Shown piece by piece: positions 23,377 to 34,442 of a DNA stretch of 64,000 nucleotides. The stretch covers positions 3,782,001 to 3,846,000 of the forward strand of contig JAULSU010000005.1 of assembly GCA_030512335.1 (NCBI GenBank). The letters run 5' to 3'. The notes beneath the pieces were generated by a model. The model saw only the letters and a list, made by a program, of their open reading frames with translations, ran no database searches and was not told the origin of the DNA. This DNA is from Immersiella caudata. Its lineage: Eukaryota > Ascomycota > Sordariomycetes > Sordariales > Lasiosphaeriaceae. The first letter of the stretch is position 1. Every line of letters starts with the position of its first letter. The translations under genes were made by a program, and so were the position numbers.

Positions 23377-23920
23377 AGTGTTGTTGAGCAGTGGTTTAGT
23401 ATTTTGTAAGGGCTCTATCGTCTGAAAAGGGACGGGTGCGAACCCTGCGCGAGTTTGACCTCTGTACCAGGCTTCAGTGGGGCTTCGGCGTAGAGTTTCC
23501 CCTTGGTTGCGTGAGCCGCAGGTCGGCAGTACGGGAGATCAACTACTCGTGACTGGCCTGGCGTTGATCCCTCTTGACAATTCGTCGTGATATTTTGCTT
23601 TTGAGAGGTACTGTCTGGGCAAATGAGGAAAAGTCGGCTTGCGTCGAAGCCTACGCCATGCTAGCCGTACCTGAGGCTGGATGGTGCAACATTTGGGATG
23701 CTGTGAAAGGGATCAGCAATCACTTCCCAACGAAGTACATGGCTGTTGCAAAATATGCATCTCTCGTGATATTATCGTCGCTTTCGTTTCGCTGTATTCT
23801 GTTCTACCAGAATCCCTTCGTTCCTCGTCATCGTCCATCCTCTATATGCGTTTGCCAGCCCAAGCCTCCCAGCCGCAGCCCAAGCCTAAACGCCATTCCA
23901 TCACTACGCCGTCTAGAAAC
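23377..23920. other. Convergent intergenic spacer
   Basis: These 544 bases lie between the convergent GNAT and Aha1 genes and contain no supported ORF. Nothing beyond probable 3' UTRs is recognised. Confidence 0.5.
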
Positions 23921-25231
23921 CTAAAGGACGGTTCCGAACCTGGGTGTCGGCGTTAGCACCAGTTACAATGTTGCCCTCGAGAGCTGTACGTACCCGAAAG
24001 TTCGCTTGATACTCTTGACGTAGTACTCAAGCCAGTTTCTCTTGGTGACCTCCTCTTGGCCCACCGGCACTCCTGTCCACTCGACACGCATCACCGTGAC
24101 GCTGTCCACGTCATTCTGGTCAAACTCAATCTGCAGATTCGAGTAATGTCCGCTCGGCCACTGATCCAAGCGCCAGCTCTGCACAATCTTGGTCGGCTCC
24201 ACCAACTCAAGGTACTCTCTGTAGAGATAGATGTCAGCTCAATATTAATAGCAATATAGGGCCTCGAAAGTATGGCTAGTTCCAGACTCTCAAGACCGAG
24301 GCTTCCGAGACGGGTGCGTACCCAGAGACATTGCCACCAAACAGCTCAAACTTGCCGCCCTTTTTTGCGCCCTCAAACACTTTCGGGGGGGCCCGCGTAA
24401 ATGCCGCCAGGCGCTGTGGGTCGGTGAAGGTCTGGTACAGCTCGGCGGCTGTGGTGCGGAACTCCTCGTTGTCCGTCACCGTCGTTGTGTTCACGATGCT
24501 GCCACTATTTTTCTGGCTGGTAGTTGCCATCTTGGCCGGAGCAGCGCTCGGAGCGTGGAGTTTGGGAGTGGAAACCCCGCTTGACGGATTGGATCCGGGA
24601 GCATGTTGGATGTCCTTGCCGTGCTCGGCAATCAGGGCGGGGGAAAGCTTCCGGAATTCGCTACGCAGCTGAGGCACAATCTTGGATCGCACCAGATCCT
24701 TGACTGGCTGCTTCTCCTTCGCGTCTGAGAAGATGTCGATTTCAAACTGCACTCGCTTCAGCGCGCTGCCCCACAAATTTGGGCAAGATGCACAGAACCT
24801 ACCACGAACTCGTCCTCCTCCAGCTCGTGCGAGACCTCGGGCACGGTGATGGTGCCCGACACGTCCTTGGCTTCGGGGGTGGAGCCTGCAGAGCAGAGAT
24901 TTCTTAGCCTGCGTATTCTTCACATGGCAGAGAGGATCTTGGGAAGTCTGGAAACAGATGGTACGGGAACGAGGAACATTGTGCATTCTATTCTATGGTA
25001 ATACGTACCTGAGTACTCCAGCGTTAACTTGACATCAAAAATGGTAATGACCTTGCCCTTCCGCTGTGCCACGTCGACATCCCCATCCATGCTGACAACC
25101 TTGGTAATCTTGGCCGATACATCCCCTTCCTTGGCCTCGATCTTGGTCAGGTTGTCATCGAACCACTGCCTTGCCCAAACAGAGACATCCTTGTTGACCC
25201 AGTGCCAGTTGTTGGGATTGTGCAGAACCAT
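23921..25231 (-). CDS. aha1: Hsp90 co-chaperone Aha1
   Basis: Five exons (25009-25231, 24803-24885, 24322-24746, 23994-24218, 23921-23939) encode 324 residues, with all four introns GT-AG. The N-terminal domain (residues 1 to about 160) begins VLHNPNNWHWVNKDVSVWA, the typical Aha1 opening with the NNWHWxxKD motif that contacts the Hsp90 middle domain. A Ser/Pro linker leads to the C-terminal AHSA1/START-like domain (about 190-324) with FELFGGNVSGEYLELV. The last exon encodes only six residues, restoring the family ending TFGFG. Aha1 binds Hsp90 in the cytosol and stimulates its ATPase. Gene length, domain order and ending all match. The tiny final exon is easily missed by automatic prediction. 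Confidence 0.93.
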
Positions 25232-28200
25232 TGCGGCGGTGGTGTAGAAGCGGGGTTCTGGAAATATTCTGTCTGCTGTCAGAGGGGGCTCACGAAAGTG
25301 AAATGTCGACGAAGAGTGGGGAATTGGGGGCCTGATCAGAAATGGTTCTGGTGAACCGCAGCATAGTCATCAAAGGAGGGAGTACAAGTCGGCCTATGAC
25401 TGGTGCCAGCTGAACAATCATCATGGAAGCAGAGGGTAGTCTCGCGCGAAGGCGAGCAAGAATATGGGGCAGGATGAATTGGGTTATTACCTTTTGCTGT
25501 GAAGGAGGGCAATCCGAAAGTCGGTTGTGCTGCTGAAGAAATAAAGTGTGGAGGAAGGAATTGGCGAGGGTCGCCAAAGAAGAAAAGAAGTCAAGAAGAA
25601 ATGGAGGAGAGTAGGCAGTTTTGGAAAGCTCTAGAACATGGACTCCGTTTTGGGCGGAGAGCACAGGCAGAAAAAGGCAAGGCTGACCCCTGCGTCAGCA
25701 AGCTTTGGGTGGGCTTGCGGCTCAACTGCGCGAAAGCCACAACTCTAGCTCGTTGTCGTGGGTGTGGCGAAGCTAACAGACCACTAATTGGTGATGAAAT
25801 GTTGTCGGGTCCTTGCTTTGGCATCCGATCTCCCTGACCTCAATTCTTACTCAGAAGAGCTGTCCTAAGCCCCACGCACTTGTTGCAAACACATGGCATG
25901 GCCTTTTCCTTGTTCAGTGGCCAGTTTCAGTGAAGTCGCCGTGGCCATGGCTGGCTTTTCGGGGCACTTTGGAGCCTGATATACCAACTGACTCGTTCAA
26001 CCGCCTTGGGCAGGTCCCCATCGCTGAGAGTAATGGAAAGACGTTGTCATCACAGAGCAGCCAGCGGGGCCAAAGCCCTCTTCAACCCAGCGGAAACGAC
26101 CGCGACGTGAACGTTTGGTTCTTCCGTGACATTCCTGAGAACCGAGGATCCCCCAGTCCAGGTAGATTATTCTTGCCTTACAGTTCGTATGCTGAACTCA
26201 ACTTGGTCGCAAATAGACCTCTCAGCCATATCATGTGCGGCACAGCGTTGTGCGAGAGCCGTGGGCGACAACGGCTATCTCGTTTCTTAGGCCTATCACA
26301 ATGCGAATTTCGCCTGTCACCTGTTGGCAGGATTGGCGAAAGCCGAGTCTGAAGCCATCTTGAAGCCACAGAGTGAAGTCGTCCCATGGGATGCGACAGA
26401 AGCGGGCGAGGAGGATTCGGCGTTCACTTCCGCGCGCTTATCTGCCGGTGACAAGGTGCTTGGTCCTCGCATCCGCAGACTCGTCACCATTCCGGGCAAG
26501 TGGACGCAAACGGCACCCTGAATTCCACGCCACAGTCACACAGGTCGCAATGACCACGCTCGCCCGGAGCCCTCCATCAGCTCAACCCCTGAATGGTGTG
26601 GCGCGCTGTGGGGGATGGCCGGTTATGCCAGAATCGGCCGAGCTGCTGGTCCTATAAATATGAATGGGTCCGGCGCCAGCCCTAGGTCATTCGGCCTGGG
26701 GTGGATGGGCGCAACTTGCCGACCCGGTCCCCTGGTTGAGCCCTCGTCGCATGCCTGCCAAGAGTTCATGACAGAAACGGCGACAGCAGCTTGAAAACTA
26801 GATGGAAAGGAAAGCAACTAACATGGAGCTACTGCGAGCAAGGTGTGTGGTGTCTCGGCGTGAGTTCTCTGCGGGTGCTTGTCCTTCTTTGGGGCTCCTC
26901 GGTTGTTGGCTCTTTTAAGCTAGTCTCGGGACCTTCCCAAACCAAGGACAATTTCTTCAACTTGCTACCAGCATTTCGTGTTGCAAGTTATAGCTTCTGT
27001 GTCGCTAAAGCGGCGGGGACTGTGGCCGATGAGATCACTTGAGAATTTTCTCGGTCTAACCCTGGAATCGAGGCAGCCAATGTAAAGAGCTTTGGTCTTG
27101 TAGCTCGTCACATATGGGTGTTGAAGATGGGGTCGAAAGGTGTTGGTGCACAGTGTTGGTGGCACTTTTTAGGTCTATGTGGATGCCGTGCTCTAAGGCG
27201 GCTCCTCGCCTGCTTGGCCCTGACGGGTTTGTCTGTTGCTTGAATTGACGACTATTTCCGTCAGCAAGACTCCCCGCAAGCCAATTAGTTGACAAAAAGA
27301 GGTAGATTATATGACAGTGAGAGCCTTATGCACTCTGCTACCGTGTGCGGTATAGAGCGAAGGCGAACTCTGCGGCGATGTTGGCAGCCGGCCTGCTATA
27401 AATATCTCACCGCGAATCCGCGGCGAGCAAAACTGTGGGGAAAGGAGCTACAGTAAAGTGCGTGCTGGCAAGCAGAGAGCGGCGTGACCCGGCGTCTAAT
27501 TGGCTTCACCATCGGCGACAAGTTCAACGATACTTCGTCCCGACTCCGGATTGTATCGTCCAACGGTTTTCGTCGGATGGGAAAAGGGCTGAAGATCAGT
27601 TGCTGATGATAGATGTTGCGCTTGGTTAGGCGTTCAGTCGTATTTGCGAGCCTTGCGTCATCAAGGAGCGTGGGGGTTCACCGAACCTCAGACGTCGTGC
27701 AAACATCCCGATCTCTGCCCAGGCAAATGTAAACAGCGGCCATTCCGAACGGTCACCAGGCTGGGCCTCCCACATCAGGCGATCCACGATATGAGGCCAA
27801 GAGGCTACAAGAAAAAGGGTAGTTCGTCGCGGCGAAGGCTGTGTTTCTTGTTCAGCTGTTTCGTCGCATGAAGTCGAGCGGAAACTCGAACAGGGGAAGG
27901 CAATACGCTAACCTAAGAACGGACTAGCTTCAGGTTCCTCGCGAGCCACACGACAGCGCGATTCTGGCGGGGCATCTCCACTAAATGCGACTGTGAACTG
28001 CACCTGCACCATCGCACTGAAGCAGCCGAATCACATTGCACGAACCAGAAGGGCAGTTAAGCGCCGGCAGCGATGTCACATCCACGCACTGCTACCGGCC
28101 AATAAGAGATGTCCTCTCAATCATTTTGCTTGGCCCAAGAATAGATTGCCGACACACCATGGGGCCCAGCTGTCCAATCAGCAGACCGTCTTCGCTTGGC

Positions 28201-29575
28201 CCTTCTGCTGGATTTACCCCTCCTCGACGGGAGGGCTCGCCGCCGTGTCTTTAGGGGGTTCCACAGACACAACAGCTGCAGCAAATCTCGAAATTATTGC
28301 ATCTCAATCTGCGTCGTCGACGCGATCTTGAGTTCAGAAGGATACTTGGATGGCGTTGTCACGGGGCTGGAGTCACACTGCGGCCGCAGCCAGGCTCAGG
28401 TAGCCTGCGTGTTCCGTACCGGGTGTCGTTCCTTCCGCAAGTGCCCGCTCGATATTCAGAGCGGGTTGAGCCCAGGCAACCTGTGATGCACCACGTCCGT
28501 GACTTGCAGCTATGGGACAAGCTTCCTCGGTGCTTACATGTGGCCCCATCCATCTAAATGGTCGCTCGCATCTTGCAATCGACAGGGGCGTTGAGGGTTG
28601 CAGGAATTGGGCTAACAGCCTTGTGCCGAGCTGGAGGACCATCGTCTTTGGGAGCTGCATGAAAGCTCCGTAGCCGGGGCGTGAGTCGAAGGTTAGAGGC
28701 TGGGTGCCAAAGATTGCCGAGTGTTTCCAAAGCTGGCATCAAGCCGCTGCTTTTTTTACATTGTATTAAGTGTTGTCATTATACCTCGAGTCTCAGCGTC
28801 CGGAGCGAGATCAGCTCGTGGGGCAGGCCTCTCTAGGAAGGCCGCCCAAAGGCCGCCAAGATCCAGATTTAAAGCGGGAGGCCGGCTCCCGCTTTCCATG
28901 CAGGTTCGGCCATCATGCCCCCCTCAGAAGCAGCCAGACCGCACGGGGACCGGGGTGCAGGCTGGGTCGCTCTTGCCCGCCTCCACGCACAACGCAACGG
29001 GACGAGCACACCACTCACACTCCATGGACGCTGGAAACGCCGCAGGGGAGGTCGTGTAGCCTATCGGTAACTTGTAACTGAGCTTGTGCCTTAACTAATC
29101 CCTCCCCCCTGGCTCGTTGTCGGGTCTGGAGCCGTTTGTCCACTCTTTTTATCTGTGCAACGCTCCCACCACCGCCAACCTGTCCCTTTTTTGTTCGGCT
29201 GCCTTCCTGCCATCCTGTGCGCCATCGACCGATAGGAAGACGGTTGGAGAACCACGTCGACCCCGAACCGCAATTCTCGACTGCGAGTCGAGTTCAGGGC
29301 TGAGTTCAACGTCGAGACGGTGTTGGTACCTCGAGGCTTCCACTACGACTTGGGTTTGGGAATGGCCCTGGCGTAGTTGCCGCTTGCCCTCCCCGCACCA
29401 ACTACCGACCGCAGCGAATCGACTCTTCCTCCTGTGAATGGAGCGGTGACGAGGACCGAGGCCTGTCTGTCTCTGATGTTGGCGGAGACGAGGCAACTCA
29501 GAACGCAATCTTAATCGCCAGGAGGAGCGTCTCCCGGCCTGGTGCCCTGTTGCCAAACACACAGCGCTCGCAGCG
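25232..29575. other. Gene-poor 4.3 kb region
   Basis: No ORF here looks like a conserved protein. The longest (25813-26352) is not supported by composition or motifs. Two TATA-type sequences, CTATAAATAT, occur at 26652-26661 and 27396-27405 without an evident gene. The second is followed by the inverted repeat CCGCG-AATC-CGCGG near 27410-27423. The right end (28780-29575) probably includes the promoter and 5' UTR of the next gene. Confidence 0.45.
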
Positions 29576-32500
29576 ATGGCTGCATCGAGGGACCCGACTG
29601 CTCGCCTGCGAGCTGGCCTGAACCCTCTCCTGACAGCATCACTCGGAGTTTATCACAATGGCCAGCTCGCCAATAACACGCCATTGTCGGCGGTGTCCAT
29701 AACATCCCACGGAGCCTTTTCGTCGGCGCAGACGCCCGTGAGCGCGATCCAGCCATATAACCCGCAAGAATGGATAGGCTCGCCCATAGTCGGTCCGAGC
29801 CAGGATCGGATGCCGCAGATGCAACCGGCGCAGTCATTCGGGGAGCCCCAAGGTGTGTCGTCCTCCCTGTTTGTCGATTTCGGTTCGGCACTGACGTTTC
29901 AAAGGGTCCCCGCTGCCGCCTCCTCCCTACTCACCCCCCCGCAGCAATGGCAACGGGCGACCGCAGAGCATGGTCTTCGAAGGAGGCCATGCTCCTAGTC
30001 CCCCCGCCGCCCGCGTGGCACCTCCGCCGCCCGCGACGAGGCCGGCGGTGGAGCACCCTCCAGCCAACACCTCCTTTCCACCTCCGCCGGGCGGGAGGGG
30101 CGCTTCCCGAGAAAGACGCTTTGGTCTCCCTTCGCTTGGAAGGAGAAGAGAACCAGAACAAAGCGGCATTTCGATAGAGCCCCACCCTCAATCGCCCCGG
30201 TTGGGCATAATGCAGCGGGTTTTACCTGGACATTCCCCCCCCCTAACTCTTCAGATCCCGACAAGAACCGATTCAGATGCGAGTATGCCTCCTGCTGCAC
30301 GAAGGGCGGCGTCCACACCTGCCATTGCCACCCCTACATCTGCAAGATCACGTTCCTCGTCGCAAGTAAGATGGGATCCCATGGTTTCCGTACCGCCGCC
30401 TCCGCCGGGGCCTCCCCCATCAGCGACCAGATCCCAGAGCGTGCAACGCATGCCGTCTGGAAGCGACCCGGTCATGTCCCCGCCAACGCGCAGGCCACCA
30501 CCCAGCGGAATTGCCGCGCTCGGCCCCGTCCCGCCTACGCCAGCTAACTGGCAACAAGAAGACAACATCCCTGAGCAGCCTCAACAGCGTGCCGACTCGC
30601 CGAATGATGGCGCCCAGCAAGCTCTAGACACAGCCAGTAACGGGAGCTCGAGTGCAAACCCCGAGTCGGCTGGCTCTTCTTCGAGCTCACACCTATCCAG
30701 ACATCACGCTGTACGAGGGGCAGATAAGACGCTCCTTCAGCGGCGCAACGAGAGTCGAACAAGAGGAGGCGGTCGGGAGTCGATGGATTCGTCCGATGGA
30801 AACCATGGCTTGAGCGAAATTGTGATCCCGAACGCGTCTGGTCTTCAACGGCGGTTGACCATCAACAGGGGTACTCCACGGTCAGGCCGAACATCTGAAG
30901 GACCAAGGACTGGTGATTCCTACGATAGTGGCCATCCGTCGAGAGGCTCGACGCCTCGAGCCTCGGCTGCAGGTATTGGATCGGCTCAGCTTCCACCCGA
31001 CCAACTAACACCTACGAACCGCTCGCCCCGCTCGGCACAGAAGCAACCTGAAGTCCACCACGCGATTGCCCCGAGGGCTCTCCCTACGCCTCCCACTGGT
31101 AGTCGATCCTCGTCTGGGGCGCCGCGCTCACCAACGCGAGCGCTCACTAAGCACCTGGTCATCACGCAAACCACAGATCAGTTTGCACGTGGCACTATCG
31201 AGCGTTTCACCGCATTCGCTCAGAAGGAGGCATGTGCATCCAGCGATGCTGAGAGGGTTCGTTTGTTTGCGGAGTTCTTCGTGATTGAGTCGAGGGTGCG
31301 ACGTGAGCGGTATGGAGCGGCCATCGGCGCAATGGGCTCTGAGATCCTCGATCTGACGCGTGACTTGTTCCGGCCAATGCCTGCTAGAAGGGAGTCTACT
31401 AACTCGGTAACGAGCGGGACCGTGGATTTGACCCCTCAGTCCTCCGAGCCAAGATCGCACCGCGGGTCGACCGGTTCCGGGCTCGGGACCTCTCACGGCC
31501 ATGGCTCGGCCGTTTCCACTCCTTCGTCATCTGTTCCAGGCTCTTCGCCCACTGTTGGGCCTGGACAGTCCAATCCCAACTGGCAATCGTCGAACTACAT
31601 GCCATCATTGTCGCCAATCCTGAGCATGAGCATTGGAGACGCCCCTGATGAGGAGGATTCCAGGGGACGTCCCGCGAGCAGATGGTGGGAGGCAGATTCG
31701 GCAGGCGGGGGATCGTCCAGACTGGAGAGGTCAAAGCGGGAATCCAAGTATATGGGAGTTCCAAAGGAGGCTCGTGAGGCCCTGCAGTGGACGGACGACC
31801 CTCAGTCGTCGCCAGCTATGGCTGGCTCAAGTAGTCGCGACTCGGGCCAGGAATACCCCCCTGAGAAGGTCGGATGGCACGAGCAAGAGCCGGCTGGCAC
31901 ACCAGAACCCCATCGGGATTCTATGCACTCTGCGTCGACTCCCACTCCTACGACACCTAACCCTGCCCACCTCGATGTGTCACGCTTGGTAACGCTGCCG
32001 CCACCGTATCCCAGACACCATCCTGCGGTAAACAACAACCATCCTGAACTCACGCAAATGCGAAATTCGGTCCGCGTTATCAGCGACATGACAGAAATCG
32101 ATATTTTGAAGGAGCGCTTCAAACAAGGCAGTGCGAAAATTCGTTCCGACGCGGCCGAAGCCGCAAAACAACGCCGGCAAGCCCTTCGTGACAATCTCCA
32201 TTCCGAAATCTCGTCGGGGGGCATAGGTTACGCTGAGGCTGCGGCTATCGAGGCTGATGCGAAGACCGAGGAGCACAACAAAGTCAAAGAGCTGGAAAAG
32301 AAGGACTTTGACGAGTTCCAGGCGGCCGTTGTCATGCCAGTCAACGAGATCCTGCACGCACGTATAACAAAGGCCACGGAGCTATTCGATGAGCTGCGCG
32401 GTCGGCTGTTTGAGGAGACACGCGACTCAAACCCCAACATGCCGCAGGAGGAAGGTGATGAACAGCCCGAGCTCCTGGAGAAGCTGACGCTACTTAAGTG

Positions 32501-33239
32501 GATTTTTGAAGCGCGCGAGACCCTCCACCGCTCTCTGTACGACTTGCTGACGGACCGTAACGACCGGTACCGCGATATGGTGCTTGTACCCTACCAGCTG
32601 GTTGGAGAAGAGGAGAAGGTAGCATCGGCAAAGGCATTCTTCAGCGAGGATGGCAAAAAGCGTGCCGCCACATACGCAGACGAGGTTCTACGACGCACGC
32701 AAGAGTTCCATAACGTGGTCGAGGAGACGGTCGTGCGCGGCGTTGAAGTCCAGCTGAGTGCATTCTGGGATATCGCGCCACCCCTCAAGCGACTGCTCGA
32801 CAAGATTCCGAGCGACATGGAAGGCTTCCTGATTCAGATCCCTTCATCCGAGTATAGCGAAAATCCCTGCTACCACGACCACCCGCTGCAATATCTCTTC
32901 AGCCTCTTGCTGCACGCTGAGAAGAGCACGTATCAGTTCATTGAATCCCAGACCAATCTGCTCTGTCTGCTCCACGAGGTCAAGGAAGCGGTTGTCTCGG
33001 CTAAAGCCAAGTCGATGGAGCAAGAGGGAAAGGATGCGGAACAGATCGAGGACATGAAGAAGCGGCAGGCATCGCGGCTATCGGATGACCTAAAGGAGAA
33101 GGTCAGAGTCGTGCAAGACCAATGGGTCAGCGCGCTGGGTGAGACAGTGGAGGGAGTGAAGGAGAGAGTCGGGGGCTGGTTGCTCGAAACTGGGGGATGG
33201 GATGAGAGTTTCGAAGACGGCGGTGTCGGGGGCGTGTGA
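29576..33239 (+). CDS. Large Pro/Ser-rich protein with helical C-terminus, unknown function
   Basis: Exon 29576-29852 joins across a 52-base intron to 29905-33239, giving about 1,203 residues. The join carries the reading frame into a PPPPYSPPRSNGNGRP segment. Residues about 90-500 are low-complexity Pro/Ser/Arg-rich. A short conserved-looking helical block lies at about 508-580 (FARGTIERFTAFAQKEA). More disorder follows, then a long charged, mostly helical region (about 810-1190) with Lys/Glu-rich heptad-like stretches such as KVKELEKKDFDEFQA. No signal peptide, membrane helix or enzyme motif is seen. I do not recognise a named family. The layout (disordered front, helical back) fits a scaffold or cytoskeleton-linked protein, but that is a guess. 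Confidence 0.82.
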
Positions 33240-33838
33240 ACGTGGGGACGATGCCATCGTTGCCGAAGCTGGGCTTATTTTGGAGGCCGAAAGATGCTGC
33301 GGGCGCAGGCCCGGCGTATTTTGAAAATGACCGGCAAGCGTTGAGTTGGTGCTATGGCTTGTTGATACCCCTATATGTAAATACATGAAACACATGGATG
33401 GCGCCGGGAAGGATATGTATGGTTATGGTCATGGCATTGGGGATTCGGATTTGGGAGGAGCTGGACTTTGCGTCATCATCAAGGGTTCCACATTTCGCTT
33501 TATGGCGATTCCATACTTGTAGGCCGAACAATTTATTGGCTTGGTCAAACTGGGCTTCGGCGTCTCTGCCGGGGCGTCCGCAAATCGGTGCTAGTATGCC
33601 GCCAGATGCCACGACGAAGTTTATATGTCTTCCAAGAGTGATATACAGCATAATACACAGGTATTGGTACAAAAAAAAGTGCGGGATACTCCTCGTTGCT
33701 CGGTGCGTCAAGGTCGCCAACCGCGTGAGGCGTGTATCGTTTTCCCTCCCGGTAAATCCAATCGCAAACTCCGTGATTCCTCCCCAAACTCCAGTTTCAA
33801 TGCAAGGTATCCGCTCTAGATGAAGCAGCCGAGCAGAG
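33240..33838. other. Convergent intergenic spacer
   Basis: These 599 bases lie between the large unknown gene and the convergent fmc1-like gene. No supported ORF, repeat or RNA gene is seen; probable 3' UTRs. Confidence 0.5.
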
Positions 33839-34171
33839 CTATTTCTCGCTCTTCCCGTATTCAACGGGGAGATCCATGCCGACCCTTCGCGCCGTCAGAC
33901 GCACGCGCTCCTCCTCGTCCATGCCCATGCCGGGGTTGTAACGCTCTACTAGGGTGGTGTAGGTTCTTTGCGCCTTGAGGTACTGCACGAACTGTTCTGC
34001 TTGCGCGAGGGTGAGATCGGGGCGCGCTTGGAGCTGCTGCTGCTGTGAAGCGAAGCTGTCGTGGAGGGATTTGTGCAGGGGCGATCGAGGGTTGCTGAGG
34101 ATGGGGCGCGGTGGGAGCTCTCGGAGGAGAGCCCGGTAAAGGGAGCGGAGTTTAGTCGGGTTGGGTGCCAT
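33839..34171 (-). CDS. fmc1: Fmc1-like mitochondrial ATP synthase assembly factor (LYR-type)
   Basis: This 110-residue protein starts MAPNPTKLRSLYRALLREL, an LYR-type opening, then a second helix with RPDLTLAQAEQFVQYLKAQ and a C-terminal segment LVERYNPGMGMDEEERVRL typical of fungal Fmc1. In yeast Fmc1 stabilises Atp12 during F1-ATPase assembly in the matrix. The ORF continues upstream to 34357, adding 62 Ser/Arg-rich residues that could look like a presequence; I choose 34171 because the conserved part begins immediately and known members are of about this size. It diverges from a mitochondrial GTPase gene 271 bases away. Confidence 0.78.
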   Translation of the reverse strand: MAPNPTKLRSLYRALLRELPPRPILSNPRSPLHKSLHDSFASQQQQLQARPDLTLAQAEQFVQYLKAQRTYTTLVERYNPGMGMDEEERVRLTARRVGMDLPVEYGKSEK

Positions 34172-34442
34172 GGCGGGAGGCGGTGGCGAGGAGGGGTGGG
34201 AGAGTGTGGGAGCGGTGGTTGCGATGCGGCTTGAAAATCGCTGAAGGCATTCGATTGATCTCAAGAGGCGGAAGCTGCTCAAAGGCCGGCTTATAACCCT
34301 AACCCCCCTGAAATAAAAGCTTGTGTGGGGCGATACGGAGTACGCACCGATCAGCATCCGTGATTTTTCAACTCTAGCTTCAACGTCTCGACCCTTTTCC
34401 GGACACCTTGATCAAGCCCGTTCCGGGCAGCCGCACAAGACA
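34172..34442. promoter_or_regulatory. Divergent promoter between two mitochondrial genes
   Basis: 271 bases separate the start codons of fmc1 and mrx8, both coding for probable mitochondrial proteins. The region must carry both promoters, so co-regulation is plausible. A TACGGAGTA motif lies at about 34333-34341. No TATA box is clear. Confidence 0.5.

Noticed and set aside
25813..26352. A 179-codon plus-strand ORF in the gene-poor block
   Set aside because: No motif, no splice support, ordinary composition of non-coding DNA in open frame.
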